DNA from: Owenia fusiformis
Lineage: Eukaryota; Annelida; Polychaeta; Sabellida; Oweniidae
DNA length: 60,000 nt
Assembly (NCBI GenBank): GCA_903813345.2
Contig: CAIIXF020000011.1
Location: 3,374,571-3,434,570 of the forward strand
Direction: 5' to 3'
In this document: piece by piece, positions 1 to 12,895 of the stretch
How the letters are laid out: each line of letters starts with the position of its first letter
Numbering within the stretch: position 1 is the first letter of the stretch
Made by a program: the position numbers and the translations under genes
The notes under the pieces: generated by a model
What the model was told of the DNA's origin: nothing
What the model saw: the letters and a program-made list of their open reading frames with translations, nothing else
Databases searched by the model: none

Positions 1-380
1 ATGTTGTATTTGTGACTTACATCACACATATTTGGAAACATGAAATTATTATTTTAATTGAATTTATTCTGAACTTTGAAGTTAACCTATGACGAATTAT
101 AACTCTTTATCACAACTGTGACCGATGGTGAAGCTGGTCAAGTGAACTCGTTAGATTAATTAATTCGACTAAAAATATCACCGAATATGGGTTTATATAG
201 TAGCTACAATTATGTAAATCAACGAAGTGTGGTATACCCGAATGAGTTAATATAGATTATTTAAACAAAGGTGTACCCCTCTTCGATTGACAAGTACATA
301 GACGTGAACGTATGATACATATTATGCATCACGTGCAGGACTTAATCCATGGATTTCGACTAGTAGACATTTGTAACAAC

Positions 381-607
381 CTGATTTGTGAGGTATGGAT
401 CGGTTTTGTAATATATCGGAACGAGGTGTCAATTGCATTATCATTCCTCCTGTATCAACTTCCAATGTGATTACAGTTACTAATGCTTTAATAATCGGTA
501 TTTTCTTGAGTTTTGATACCTCTTGTTGTTTCAGAGTTATTTTGAATAGTCCATCAATTTACAAAATGAACCTTTTTAGGATGCAGACGACCAACACTTT
601 TGGATAG
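381..607 (+). pseudogene. C-type lectin exon 1 remnant with internal deletion
   Basis: The DNA before the ATG at 581 aligns by eye with the upstream intron of lectin D (shared words such as CTGATTTGTGAGGT and TTTTTAGGATGCAGAC). At 581 the usual lectin start M-Q-T-T is read, but after four codons the sequence jumps to the last bases of the normal exon (TTTTGGATAG) followed by the usual donor GTAAGA and the conserved intron start. The normal exon is 265 nt and this one 27 nt (581-607), so about 238 nt, not a multiple of three, are missing. Signal peptide and CTLD start are gone. No matching exon 2 was seen before lectin A. A dead copy at the left edge of the lectin array. Confidence 0.7.
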
Positions 608-954
608 GTAAGATAAGTTTGAGTTAAGTACGATAAATTGACCGCGAGGGGCGCATATTGCACCAGCATTTATCATTTTATTTAAGAACTAAAGAATCTT
701 GTATTAATAGTATGATAGTGTTGGATATTCAAAAGCATAAATTCATGTACTAACCTAACTTCCAAATTGAACATTGTTGACAGGGGATATAATAGTGTAA
801 ACTGTACACCCTAGGCTAAATAAAATTATTAAAAAATAACAAGAAATACAGAACATAAGAAAATCAGGATTCACTTTTGATTAATGTCTTACCCATGACA
901 AGCACATTGGTGATTTGAAAGTACAAAAATTGAGATTATCAAGGTAAATGAATA

Positions 955-1047
955 AACGCGCTCGAACTCGCAACCTCGTGGTTACGGCACCCAATCGCCT
1001 AGCCTGCACGTGCCTGGCGCCTAAGCCCTCTCGGCCAACTCGACAAC
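955..1047 (-). repeat. tRNA-Leu/Ser-like SINE head or tRNA pseudogene
   Basis: Read on the minus strand this has an A-box-like TTGGCCGAGAGGGCTTAGG, then GCGCCAGGC, and a B-box-like GGTTGCGAGTTCGAG. This is the layout of a class II tRNA (Leu or Ser) but with a degraded B box and no convincing acceptor stem. Best read as a tRNA-derived SINE fragment or pseudogene, not a working tRNA. Confidence 0.5.
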
Positions 1048-2239
1048 CCAAAAAAGTTGTTTTTAAGATAGTTCAAATGATTATAATGATTAAGGAATTC
1101 TAGGCGATAAAAAATAACAAAATATTGCAAGATCAAACGACTTTGACATATTCTTTATACCTACCTATTTTGTAATTTAACAATCAACACAACTATACAT
1201 ACCATATTTCAGCAGATATCGAAAAAATTATAAAAGTATTTTTTGATCGATAACATCATGGATTATAAAACCTGAAGTGTTTTCTCTGAGGTCCGTGTGG
1301 AATATTTCACAATTCAAATTCTGGGATGTATATACGACCACTCTTTAAGCTTTTTTCTCAGTTTGTACTGCAATCCAACGTATACATGGAAACTCATTAA
1401 AATGATAGTCAACTTCATTTTAGTATAGGGTATTTGCCTTTCGCAGTGCCTACTGTGGATCCATCACCTGACATGGTCATTTTTACAGTAACTTGATTAT
1501 TTGAAGTAATATTATTTGATAAGATGAAGCTAAATAAATATAATGGTATGAACTGTGGATTGTTCTACCCTCTATAGTCGTTCAAAAGGTAAGTGGGGTG
1601 TATCCTGAAATACTAAAATGCAAAATTAGATTTTAAGACTGTTCTTTATTTGAATAAGAGTTATGGTTATCTGATGCAACCACAGTAGAACATGTGTACA
1701 GTGAACACATATGGAGCCCCAAAAATGTGTTCCCAGTTGGGGAGCTCAGATGATAATAATAATTTAATACCTCAAATAATCCATGGCTGCCAATGATACT
1801 TTTAACTTTTAATCAACCTTTTCACATTTTATGATACATTATTGTATAGTCACATTAAATCACCATAGAATTAAACAATCGATAATTTTCTGAAGTTGTC
1901 GTTAAAACAGTTATTGAACTAGCGAACATTGGTTTTTCCTCATGGTTATATTATATTTTTATATTATATTAGTTATATTATATTATATTATGATTTTGAT
2001 TTTTGAAAGTGTGAACTATTGTAACCCACCAATGTACATATTTAAATATTAACTATAATGTTTAATTTACATTCTATCACCCATTAAGCGCTAAAAAATC
2101 ATTAAATGAAATTACTGCTATTTTATCACTCAACATATTAGAACTGAATTAGTACTAAAATATGCAATACATCAGTACTTATATAAGAAGTGCTCATTTT
2201 TACAAATGTTTGCATTTACAAATGTAACTTTTTACTAGG
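1048..2239. other. Non-coding AT-rich stretch with a TATAT microsatellite
   Basis: No ORF or repeat family recognised, except a TTATA-rich microsatellite at about 1945-1991. An AACTATAA word at 2051-2058 resembles the TATA region of the other lectin genes but no good 5' exon donor follows, so I do not call a promoter for lectin A. Confidence 0.5.
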
Positions 2240-2565
2240 ATGCAGACAACCAAGGCGGCCATTATTTTGACAATTACTTTTGCATTTATATCTGAGATAA
2301 AAGCCTCGTGTCCTGGCTGGTTTCACATCTACGCTGGTCACTGCTACTTTTACGCAAAAGGTGCAGAGCCTACATTAACATGATTCGAGGCAAGTGCGTT
2401 ATGTGTTTCGAAAGGTGGATATTTAGTAAACATAGGCTCTTCGGGCGAACAGGCGTATATCGAGAGATTGATACATAATACTGCAAAGAAAAACTATTGG
2501 ATAGGTAAGATATTATTAGGTTTAAATGCGACAAAACGACGAGAGATACTTATTTGACTAATGCA

Positions 2566-2758
2566 CACCTCCTAATCAACGCGTTAATGAACAATACTGA
2601 ATTCGAGTTGGCAACACTTACTGAAAGTAACTTTGGAATTATTAGGGAGGTTAGGATTAGCGTAACAATATACGTGTACCTATCCCTATCCGTATGTTTG
2701 TAACGGATGCGTATAGGTAATGCGTATTGCAAAATGAGTTTAAGATTAACGTAAAAGG
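2566..2758. repeat. MITE-like repeat in lectin A intron
   Basis: Ends in GAGTTTAAGATTAACGTAAA, the reverse complement of the end seen near 10020-10050, and also holds GGATTAGCGTAAC inside. Same family as 9924-10060. Termini and target duplication are not resolved. Confidence 0.4.
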
Positions 2759-3049
2759 CTCTGAAACCGTATCATGCTCACAAGACAAAATCGTATGAAA
2801 TAAGTTGAAATACGCTAGTTATTAAGCTTGTTATTATGGTCTTACTAGTGGTTATTATTGAGTAATGGTACAGGTATTCGATATGGTATTGCAGCTTACA
2901 CTTAAGTAATGGTACACGTATCCTTGGATTTTAGGCCCGAATACCGAGGTTTATTTTTTTAATTATCGTGTATTATTATTTTGTGTTAATATTAGTTAAC
3001 CATCTAACTATTGGCATGATATGATAACCTTGTTATATTAATATAGCGC

Positions 3050-3294
3050 ATAGGCGTAGCCAGGGGGATGCGATGTGTGCGATCGCACCCCCTCCCCCCC
3101 CCTCCATAACCAATGAAAATAGAACCATTAGATAGAAGAAAAAAGTCTTTAATTTTATTTGAAGCTTCTAGCTCGATTTTGAACGAAGTTGCACCAATTT
3201 TTGTAAAATTCAAAACAAATCTTCAAAAACATTTTTTATGCCACGATCGCACCCCCCCCCCCCTCCCCCCGACTGAAAGCTGGCTACGCCACTG
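3050..3294. mobile_element. MITE with TAGGCGTAGCCAG ends and poly-C/G arms
   Basis: Starts with TAGGCGTAGCCAGGGGG and ends with CTGGCTACGCCACT, giving inverted ends flanking G/C runs and the palindromic word GCGATCGCACC. Related copies lie at 6283-6330 (one end only) and 14041-14243. Short open frames here are by-products of the C runs. Confidence 0.65.
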
Positions 3295-4450
3295 TAACGT
3301 GTGATCAATACGCTACATTTTGTATGTTCAATTTGTATACTAAAAACTGTTATTAATCCACAAATTTAGATGAAGACAAGATAAAAATTCGAATCAAGAA
3401 TGAAAAGGTGTCTAAGTATATAAATCTTAACGGTAATGCATATATGAATGAAACAGAGGCGGGTTAATTTATATTATGCTATGAATTACGCTATTATTCA
3501 AAACTGCAGCTAAGATGCCTGTTTTATGATACCCTGCGTGCAGAGTCTAGTTAAAATACACTAAGACGAAGCTCTCTTTTAAGAAGTGAAGTCAAACGAA
3601 TGCAAAGGGTAGTGTTATGAAAAATATCACGGAAGATGTATTCTAGATATCAGTAGTATTCTCAGAAATTTATTATCCGAAACGGATAACATCTGGCCAC
3701 TCAGACAAACAATCGCAGACATAGGCTAAGCTTGTTTATTTAACAGTTAGATTTGTTGACTTACCGATCCGTATTTCAATCTCCGGGAAGACGTTCTTTT
3801 CACTTTGTATTTGCGTGCAGTGTAATTAAGTTGATACTTTTGTTCAAAAATGTACTTTTAATGGCCATTTTATGCCTTTTATTTTCAAATTATGTTTTGT
3901 TTTGATGTCAGTGTGAAAAGTCAAGATACGTCAACCCCGACATTTAATTAAAAAATGTTGGTTAATCACTTATGGCAAATCACAAGGTTGATGATGTCAA
4001 CGGACCATGATCGTGGAAGGCTATCAATATCAGGTGTATATCGCATAGAAAATAAATATAGCTAATTTTTCGCACTGATATGATGATGACTATTCTGGCG
4101 AATCGGGTAGATATTTCTCAGTTTTTTCCGGTAATAAAACTATTCATTTCTATCAATTTTACAAACAGGGTCCTTTGAATGCACATTAAAACTATAAAAG
4201 TATTTATTGGGCGTACATACTCGTTCTGTCATGTTACTTACATTTCATTTGCAAGTTGTCCACATATTAATCCGGCGTTTTGTTTAATCAAATTTCCCGC
4301 CCCTTGAGGTTTCCGACTGTAAAACTTAATATTTAATACTAACCAATGCATCAGTTAATATTTTCAGAACACAAATTTTCCATTTTTATTTCTCTGATAG
4401 ATAAAGTCTCATTTTGAATCTGTTCGTGTATTAAAGAGTATGCTTTTATA
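3295..4450. other. No gene seen
   Basis: AT-rich intronic DNA of lectin A. A CTGCGTGCAGAGTCTA word at about 3533 recurs at about 4641, so a short dispersed repeat is present. Nothing coding recognised. Confidence 0.4.
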
Positions 4451-4587
4451 ATGACGTGGCCACATTTGCTCAGATTTTCAGCACCGGCGCCCGGCCGTAT
4501 TTTGTTCAAAATTGTATTCAATTCTGAACAAAATACTCAATCGGCCGGGCGCCGTAATGAAAATCGGAGCAAATGTTACCAAGTCAT
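4451..4587. mobile_element. GC-rich palindromic MITE, copy 1
   Basis: The inverted ends ATGACGTGGCCACATTTGC and AAATGTTACCAAGTCAT enclose a palindrome with CGGCGCCCGGCCG and TTTTGTTCAAAAT. It belongs to a family whose better-kept ends are ATGCCTTGGTCACAT (copies at 13166, 22655 and 34708). The open frame through it is a by-product of the palindrome. Confidence 0.7.
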
Positions 4588-5007
4588 AACTGATGAAAAA
4601 TCAAATGAGAATATAAACATGGATAATAGGGGCACTATTACGCTGCGTGCAGAGTCTAATTATAAACTACGAGAAGACGAAACTCTCATTTAAGAAGTGA
4701 AGTCGAACAAATGCAAAGGGTAGGGTTCTATAGAAGGGGATCATATAAAAGCACGATCTATTTCACAACGCCTTTAACTTTTGTTCTTCAACTGTTGCCC
4801 TTTGTGCATTTCAAAAATAAAATATCTTAGTCTGATTTGTTCCACCTTTCTTTTCGCTCAGTTCTGCAATATTATGTCCATATGTTGTTTAGGATTATGT
4901 CATTTGCGAAATACATGTAGCTGTAAGACATTATGAGAATGAATATGGGAGTTTCCACGATAATGTTGTTCACATGATTTTATACACATACCTGCATAAC
5001 AATCGGA

Positions 5008-5595
5008 GACAGAAGTCTTAATATTGTCCAATAAAAAAATAAGAATCTAACATTTAATGATAACAAAAGGATTAATTGCTTAGTTCTCTTTGTTTTAGTC
5101 TTTGTTTTCTTAAATGCGGAAGTGTACCAAAATCACCTAGATTACATAAGAGATCATCTAACAGTCTAAAATTGCTTTTAATTGCAAGATAATGCATTCC
5201 GACCAAAATTTGTATACCTGTAATTTGGGGGGGGGCGATGTTACATCACATAACTACAACGTTCATATAGAAATATACAATAAGCATGTCCGTATAAAAG
5301 CTAAAATTATAACAAAAACTCATTTCAAAGTCATTATGTTCATGGAAGTGTCAAGTTATGAAAAACAATGCTAAACACTCAAACAAAAAAATACAAACAT
5401 AAATGATCTAATCTTGGTCAGAAGTCTGAACATTGTCCAACAAAATAATAAGAATCTAACATTTAATGATTACAAAAGGATTAATTGCTATATAGTCTTT
5501 GTCTTAGTCTTTGTTTTTCTAACGGCGGAAGTGTACCAACATCACCTTGATTACAGAAGAGATCATCTAACAGTCTAAAATTGCTTTTAATTCCC
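5008..5595. repeat. Direct duplication of about 180 bp
   Basis: The block at about 5008-5190 is repeated at about 5418-5595 in the same orientation with scattered differences (shared TCTAACATTTAATGAT, ACAAAAGGATTAATTGCT, GAGATCATCTAACAGTC). The roughly 230 bp between are not repeated. Origin unknown. Confidence 0.7.
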
Positions 5596-8500
5596 GGGTT
5601 TTAATTACATTTTATGTATAGACTTTTTTGCCTCTATTCTCATTTTTAAACCTGTTTATGTTTGCTTATTTAACAATTGTGATAAATTATTCAGTTAGTG
5701 TCGAAATCAAAACAATCTTCTACATTATAGTCCCCTCCTCTTGCACTGACTAAATATTAAAATAAGCCAGTCTGATTGCGAATTTACAAATCCTGTAAAA
5801 GTAGCTTCAAACCGCCTTTTAATCAGATAAAACAATAAGTTAATTCATCTGATTGCGAAAATACGAATCAATCTGATTATCTGATCTCCATGCTATTTGA
5901 TTCGTGCATTATCTACAAGTCAGTCGGGCAAGGGTGAAATTATTTCATTTGAAAACAGAAATAAATATTATCAGAACCCTTCTAGCATAACTATTCGGAA
6001 GAAATTCATACAAAAAATAAGGTACACAACTGATGAAGGGTCGCACACAATGCACGCACCCCTCTCCTCCTCCTCCGTGTTTGCCCACACACGGCCATAT
6101 TTGACAATTTTTCTAAAAGCGTTTCCCCCGGGAATATAGGTGTAGCGGTTGCCAAAATTCGCACAGCTTGGGAGTCAGGGTATCCTGATCCATGCCTCAA
6201 CGCCTGACGGGTCTGATATTTAGAGGGGGCGCAAGAATTATTAGGGGGCGGGGTAAACGTGAAAGTTGCCAAAATATCCATATAGGCGTAGCCAGGAGGG
6301 GGGGAGGGGGTGCGATGGGTGCGATAACAATAGGCTTTATATATGCTTTAATGTTTTATTTATCATGATGCTTTTATGTAGGCTATTAATTACAGTTCTT
6401 TTTGCAATATAAAACTGGTATGTTTATGCAAATTCCGATTGGACTAATATAAAGGGATATTGTTTCATTATGTGGACTTGAGAAAATCCGACATACTCAT
6501 TGCTTTCAACCCAAAACTTAAAATAGGAAGTTATCAAGATCCCAAGAACACGATCGCTACTTAAACAATACGTTTGTAGAATCCCGGCGATCGAAATGCA
6601 ATCAAACTTTCGCAATCAGGTGCCTAATTAGTCTTTTGATCTCTAAAGTTTTACGACTGAACGTTTCAATGAACTCGTGAGAAGCAAACGCAATCATCAT
6701 ATAAACATTTTTCTAGTAAATCTAAAATAGAGTGAAACCCAGGGAAAAAGACCGCGTGTTCATAGGAATTAGGCATATTTCAATTTTGAAATAACAAAAG
6801 TCAGTCTGGAAGAATTTTCCAAGCATTCCCTGCTTCGATGCGTTTTTATTGCAAGGGCCGTTTAGCGGAGATATGAATTCATTATAGGGCATTAGGGTTG
6901 TGCTTTATTTGTTTTGTTTATATAAATGTTATAAAATGTGTACGACACTTTAATGAATTATTTTTAGGGTCACAATGCATATTTGACTTTTCCCTCTAAA
7001 CGTTTAAAATTCATCTTCATACTTTTCTTAGTTTGCTTCAATAAAATTAACACTATTGGATCCCAGACAGTTATCAAATTCTCAGACATTTGATTAATAT
7101 AGATATTTGTACTTCCTTTGACCAGTGGTGCTGTTGTGACTGAGATTCGAATCTAATCTGTTTCATTTTTATGTAAATTGAGAGGAATAAAGTTTTATTT
7201 TAAGCGTTTAACAATCTTAACGTTTGGCGTGCAGCTCAACTTAATACACAATCAAAGGTCAGAATACAGAAATAAGAACATGCCTTTTATTTGTTATTCA
7301 AGCTCGAGCAATATCCCCGTTCTAAAACCAAAATAACTGCGGTTAGGTACCATATCTTGATTACAGTAAAGACAGGCCATCTCATTCTGGTATGCCAGAG
7401 CCACTCTTATCTGCCGATTGTGGAAGGATAAAGACAAAGGGGTTGCGGCTATCTCGATGAGGCCATCTTATTTCTAGGAATTATTTCTGCCTCTCATTCC
7501 TTAAACCGGCTTCGTTAAACAGTGCCAAAATATATAAGTCGGAGCCAAAAACAAGACTATTTTTATATTTAAATCCCCTCACCTTGTCAATGTCTATGCC
7601 TGCATCTGGTTTTCCCACCTTTGGGAGGGAGCCAATATAGACATAGATTACTTACTGGCCATGGACAGGGGGGGGGGCAGAGAAACGAACATTTTGGGGT
7701 CATACGGGATACTTGGGGAAGGGGGAGGGGTGGTGGTGAATAGTGAAGTCCGGGAGTGAAGTTAAGGGGTACCGAAATCTTTCTTTTGATATTTAGTGCT
7801 TGAATGGAGACTTGTTTCCACTCCCCGCATTCTAGTAGAATTTAAATATTTGATCCAAAGGAGTTATTTCAAATCAAACTTGCATTCCGATTAATTAACA
7901 CTCCAATGATTGTACCGCTTCACTATTGTCTAAGATAATTATAATGAATTCGCGGGACACTATAGTATTCCTTTTAAACTTTAGTGGTTGGATGGAGACT
8001 TGTTTCCCCACCCCGTACACTAGTAAATTTTAAATATTTGATTTAGGGAGGTATTTGCAATCCAACTCTGATGATGCAAGACTAGTCCATACTCGTTTCC
8101 CAGTTTGATTTTCAATCAAAACATCATACCTTGGAAATCCAAGATGAGACTAGTCAGCCAAGACTAAATTAAGAACTTATTATCATTTAGACTATTGAGT
8201 TCATTAAATTATAATTCCATAGATATCATATTTAATCCCGTCAACACAATAATGGTATTATTGGCAATGATATGTAGTCAAAGACGGTTTAAAAAGTTGT
8301 TTAGATTAATGATAGTATTAGGAAAAATCCTAACTCAAAGTTTTTGTTCTCTCGCAATCCAGAGCAAACCACTCGCCGGGCAAGCATTCTTTAAAAACGT
8401 GAAGTTTTCACCATGTTGAGCAGTTTTGAAAATTGTCCAATTTGAACCATCGCCTTGTATATTTCTGTAACTGCCCCCCCCCCCCCCTTGACACTCGAGT

Positions 8501-9923
8501 GTAAGAATCCTTTCCACACTGTCAATGGTTTTACAAAATAGTTCATGTCAGGAAGGGGGAGGGGTGAGTGTGGAGAACAATCACTGACTGCGATTTGTAT
8601 AATTGAACACTATACACTTATCATAAATTCGTAAAGAATAGTTTTAAAATAAACAGCTTGTTTCATGTTATGATTGGAGTGATGTATGCATAGAAGAATG
8701 ACACTGGTTTTGAAATATCTTAATTATCCCATTCTTAACTCATACTAGTGGACTGATTTGATTTAAAGGAGAAGTCTCGGTGTAGAACGTGTACACACTA
8801 ATGGGAACGAATTTTACTCATTTCTATTAAGGATTCGTTCATATACTAGCGGGGCTTTAGAGCATTTACAAACGCACGAATTGTATTGTTTTAGGCAACT
8901 TCTATGACATATATTTAAAGCTGATTAATTTTAGATTATATTCGGTTCAATTTTACAAATAATGAATAGTATTACAGTATATCGAAAAATATGCAATGAT
9001 TTACATTAAATTGCGCAGACTGCAAACAATGAACATGGTTGGCGAATTTGCATGCGCGTTCTTGATAATAAGAATTTAAGGTTGAACTTAAAAATCAAAC
9101 ATTTTCTTTTTTAAACATAATAAATCTTTAAATCAAGAAAATAAAAATAAGATTGATGATTGAACTTTTCATAGTCAACTGCGACTGTGTCGACGCATGT
9201 TTATTTACTTAGCTAATTAGATATGTAAAATTGTTGATGGCCGCAACGGATAATACGTACATGTAAGCTGTTCGGATAAGACATTTCTATATGATTAATA
9301 ACAAATCCCAGGCAGAATGTTATTCAACAGTACCCGATCTTGTTAGTTATTATTCAATTTGGATAATAAATCTATTATCTCGTCGTATTGATGTTTATTA
9401 TATAGTGTTTCTCGTTGTGGCTACAATTAATGGTAAAAATGATATCCTAATTATAGAATGAAAACAAGCGGTGGCTTATATGGCATATACCAGTACATGT
9501 CACCTCCAAGAACTTAATATATATACTTCAGAGAGAGTGTGGTGTAGCTACTGTAGTTGGGAGGGGTGTTGCTTGTAGGCCCGGTAATGGGGCAGTGGCT
9601 TAAGGCGAAATGTTAAATTTCTAGCATGATCCAGCGATGAGAGTGACCAAATAGTGAACTAAACAATTAAAACCACGAGAAAATGGCTGATTTGATACAT
9701 TTGCAATAAGCAAAACTGATGAAGAATGTGTAAATTCAACAATTCCATGCATCATCACATGGCATCGTTTATCGCACCAATGGTTGTGTTCGACCACTTA
9801 ATTTCTATGCAGATCGAATGAGAAATGTTTGTTGTTACTATTTTAAAGTTTTAATTAATGATATTTGATCTACAAATGACATAATTTCCTTGATAAAAAC
9901 ATGCGTTTTCGAATTACCTATCT
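5596..9923. other. Repeat-rich intron of lectin A, no gene seen
   Basis: Contains C/G-run repeats near 6040-6330 (including one end of the TAGGCGTAGCCAG family), a direct duplication of about 85 bp (7790-7875 and 7980-8065, shared GATGGAGACTTGTTTCC word or variant), and a poly-C tract at about 8474. Nothing with protein-coding character was recognised. Confidence 0.5.
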
Positions 9924-10060
9924 TCGGCCATTCATAGGTAATTACGTATCGCAAACCCTTAGGTAAAATATCGCTTAGTGTAATAACAAACTACGAATAG
10001 GTATAGGTAAATGGCATGGGTTATTTACGCTAATCTTAAACTCCCTATAACCCAATGCGC
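9924..10060. repeat. MITE-like repeat, second copy
   Basis: Ends TTTACGCTAATCTTAAACTCCC, the inverted counterpart of the repeat at 2566-2758. The terminal GGGAGTTTAAG word is shared with the MITEs at 42638, 43700 and 54943. Confidence 0.4.
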
Positions 10061-10868
10061 AGTATTTAGTTTCCTAGTCATACTGCCACTCATTTTGATA
10101 CAGGTTTTTCTATTTGAAACAGTTCTTTAATGTATCGTACGTCTGATCAAAATCACAACCGGAAACTTGAAGGCCAAAATTTGACTACCGCTCCTGGTGT
10201 TAAAAAAATTAAAAGTATATTGATCTACACTGTATTTTAAATAACCGATTCTGATTTTGATCATAATGCAAGTTTTGTATGAGTAAAGTATATGGTACTA
10301 CGCAAAATACTACGCAGATTATTTAAAACAAACCAGTTTTGTTCAATTATGTGGTTGTTCCGGATCACTAGCTTTGAAACGCAGACGAAGTTATTTTCTT
10401 AATATCTTTTATAAGATTGTATGACAAATGGTCCCATCAGTTATGCTATTTTGCTAATAAGAATAAATATAGTAGTATATAAGATCAAGCAAATATTTTT
10501 TGAAATTGGCATTGTTTTTAAACAAATCTTAAAGTGCCAAATTTGCGGAATTTACATACCTGTAAAATTGTACATGTACCTTTATAGTTCAAAATATTTT
10601 GATGATCCATGTTTTCAATATTGGATTGAAGGAGGAAACGATATTGGCCAAACCCAACAATATTGGACAAAGGGAAATGCAGTTGGAACCAAATATTCAG
10701 GCTGGTACACTAATTGGCATCATGGTCAACCGTCTAAATACTATAACGGCAGGCGAGAACCGTGCATGCACATTTGGGGTGATGCAGGCGATCGATGGAA
10801 TGATGCAAACTGCTTCGATCGTAATTTTTACATTTGTGAGCATGATAATGCATAATAATGAAAAGTGT

Positions 10869-10874
10869 AATAAA
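10869..10874 (+). terminator. Poly(A) signal of lectin A
   Basis: AATAAA 13 nt after the stop codon. The same short 3' UTR layout, with the GTGTAATAAAGAAA context, is found in lectin B. Confidence 0.7.
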
Positions 10875-12030
10875 GAAAGTATCAGAATCATAGCATTGTT
10901 TGTACTTTGCCCTTCGTCTTCAAAACCAAAAACTCAAAGACATGACGACGTTAGAATCCTCGGTAGGGGGAGCCAGTGCATGCTTCAAAATACTTACATC
11001 AACACTATTGAAGACCCCTTGGAATATATAAATAAATTATTGTACAGTATATGACACCCATGAGCGCATTTACTCTAGTTGTAGCATCGTAATGCATTGT
11101 TATCTATTGTACGGGTTTCCATGCACTTAGTGATTAGTCCATCAATTTCCAGCCCGTTTGACCAGAACTTCATTATTGTGCACATATCAAGAAAAAAATA
11201 TTTAATCACAAATTCATTAAGGATTACATTTCGTTTGCAACATATTGCTTAGGGTGTTTCATTTTTCGACTTTTTCTGGATTATGTGGTTGTCAAGGTGA
11301 TAACTTGACTCTACATAATAAAATCGATGCGTTGCCAACTTGACCCTTGTAAAAATGTCATTGAAAATATGTTTTTAATGGTTTCGCATCTTTTAAATGA
11401 CATGGTAGAGAATATTTTACAGTCTGTGAAACAAATTTGAGTCCAAGCTCCAAACTCGTTTGCAAATATTTACACAAATCACGAATAGCGTAACACAAAA
11501 TACTATGTGAAGTCTTTTTACAAAACGATCACCATATAAGAAGTGTGTTGAAATGAAATAATATAAAAGCAAATGCCAAAGATTATATATTTACACCTCC
11601 CTCAAAAGGTTTGTCAACCTTTTCTCACCTTGGCCTTCGTGATAAAACTCTTAATGTTTGAATTTTTTGAAACCTTTTTTGAAACCTGCAATTAAGTTAT
11701 TTGTGATAAAGTTTGCGATGTAATTTGACTTAATTTTCTATACCTCAAGATTTTCCCAACTTGTTTTACTCGATTACAACAGGTCTAAGGTGATGCCAAA
11801 GATGACTACAATGTTAGCTTTTCCGAAAAGGTTTAAGGCTGGTATGAAGATGGCGGCACTGGTAGATTTGTCTATGTCCTCTCTTCAACAATACTTTGCA
11901 AGGAACTTAACATTGACATCATTCATAAAGAAACATAAACATAAACTCAACATCATTCAATATTTGGATAGTATTATTCAAAATGTTAACCAATCAAACG
12001 CTTCCCCGTAGAACAACTGAAGCGTATTGT
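10875..12030. other. Intergenic, no gene seen
   Basis: Holds one dispersed repeat at about 11725-11815 (TTCTATACCTCAAGATTTTCCC onward) that recurs at about 21635-21720. No coding signal. Confidence 0.45.
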
Positions 12031-12883
12031 CACCCTATGCAGACAGAGCCTGTGGGAAATATTGGGTGCGGCGCAAATGAGCGGAGGGTGCGGAGCTAAC
12101 GGTCATTTTTGAATTTAAAATTGGGATATTTCTGAAACTAAGCCGTTTTGGGACTTCAAATATACCAAGATATGTGTATTTGACACCAAATATCAATAAA
12201 ATTGTGAAAATAGTAGTGCACTTCATTTTATAGCGACGCGGTATGCCTCAAACATTTCCCAAACCTATATATTTTGAGACTATCCTTTTAATACTGCGTC
12301 CCCAGCATCCATAGAAAATGGTGTTCAAGATACACTACCCATGCAAATTATTTTTGCATCTTGGAAGCCAGGCAGTATCTGTGTGATTTTATAAAAATTC
12401 GGAAATGTTCTTCAGATATGAGCCCCCTCTAAATATTGGGTGCGGAGGTACGTTTATGGAGCTCCTCCGCACCGAATATTTAGAGGGGGCTCATATCTAA
12501 AAAACATTTCCGAATTTTTATAAAATCACACAGATACTGCCTGGCTTCCAAGATGCAAAAATAACTTGTATAGATAGTGTACCTTGAACACCATTTTTAT
12601 GAATGCTGGGGACTCAGTATTAAAAGGATAATTTCAAAATATATAGGTCCGGGAAAGGTTTAAGGCACACTGCGTCGCTATATAATGAACTGCGCTACTA
12701 TTTTCACAATTGTATTGATATTTGGTGTCAAATACACATATCTTTGTATATTTGTATAAGTCCCAAAACGGCTTAATTTCAGAAATATCCCAAATTTAAA
12801 TTCAAAAATGACCGTTAGCTCCGCACCCTCCGCTCATTTGCTCCGCACCCAATATTTCCCACAGGCTCTGTCTGCATAGGGTG
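12031..12883. mobile_element. 853-bp near-perfect inverted-repeat (hairpin) element
   Basis: The sequence runs from CACCCTATGCAGACAGAGCC inward and back out as its reverse complement, ending GGCTCTGTCTGCATAGGGTG. The arms are about 415 nt with only scattered mismatches and the turn is near 12457 (between TGCGGAGG and CTCCTCCGCA). It is flanked by a 5-bp duplication ATTGT at 12026-12030 and 12884-12888. There is no coding frame. A transcript would fold into one long hairpin. The class is not recognised; a foldback/MITE-type DNA element. Confidence 0.9.
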
Positions 12884-12895
12884 ATTGTATTCAAC

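Larger units (their letters stand above)
2240..10855 (+). pseudogene. C-type lectin A, interrupted by an in-frame stop
   Basis: Exon 1 is 2240-2504: ATG directly after a TAG acceptor, a signal-peptide-like start, then CPGWF and GHCYFYAKG of a CTLD. Codon 48 is TGA (2381-2383) where lectins B-E have TGG in the motif LTWF. The frame is otherwise open to the donor GTAAGA. Exon 2 is 10632-10855 and joins in phase (acceptor GAAG): GNDIGQ, a QPS ligand-site motif, WND and the terminal YICEHDNA then TAA. Joined length would be 163 codons including the terminal stop. The intron is 8.1 kb against about 170 nt in lectin C and is packed with repeats. A one-base nonsense change in an otherwise well-kept gene suggests recent death or an allele; sequencing error cannot be excluded. 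Confidence 0.75.

Noticed and set aside
10599-11054. 151-codon frame over lectin A exon 2
   Set aside because: Wrong phase; the lectin frame ending YICEHDNA is the conserved one.
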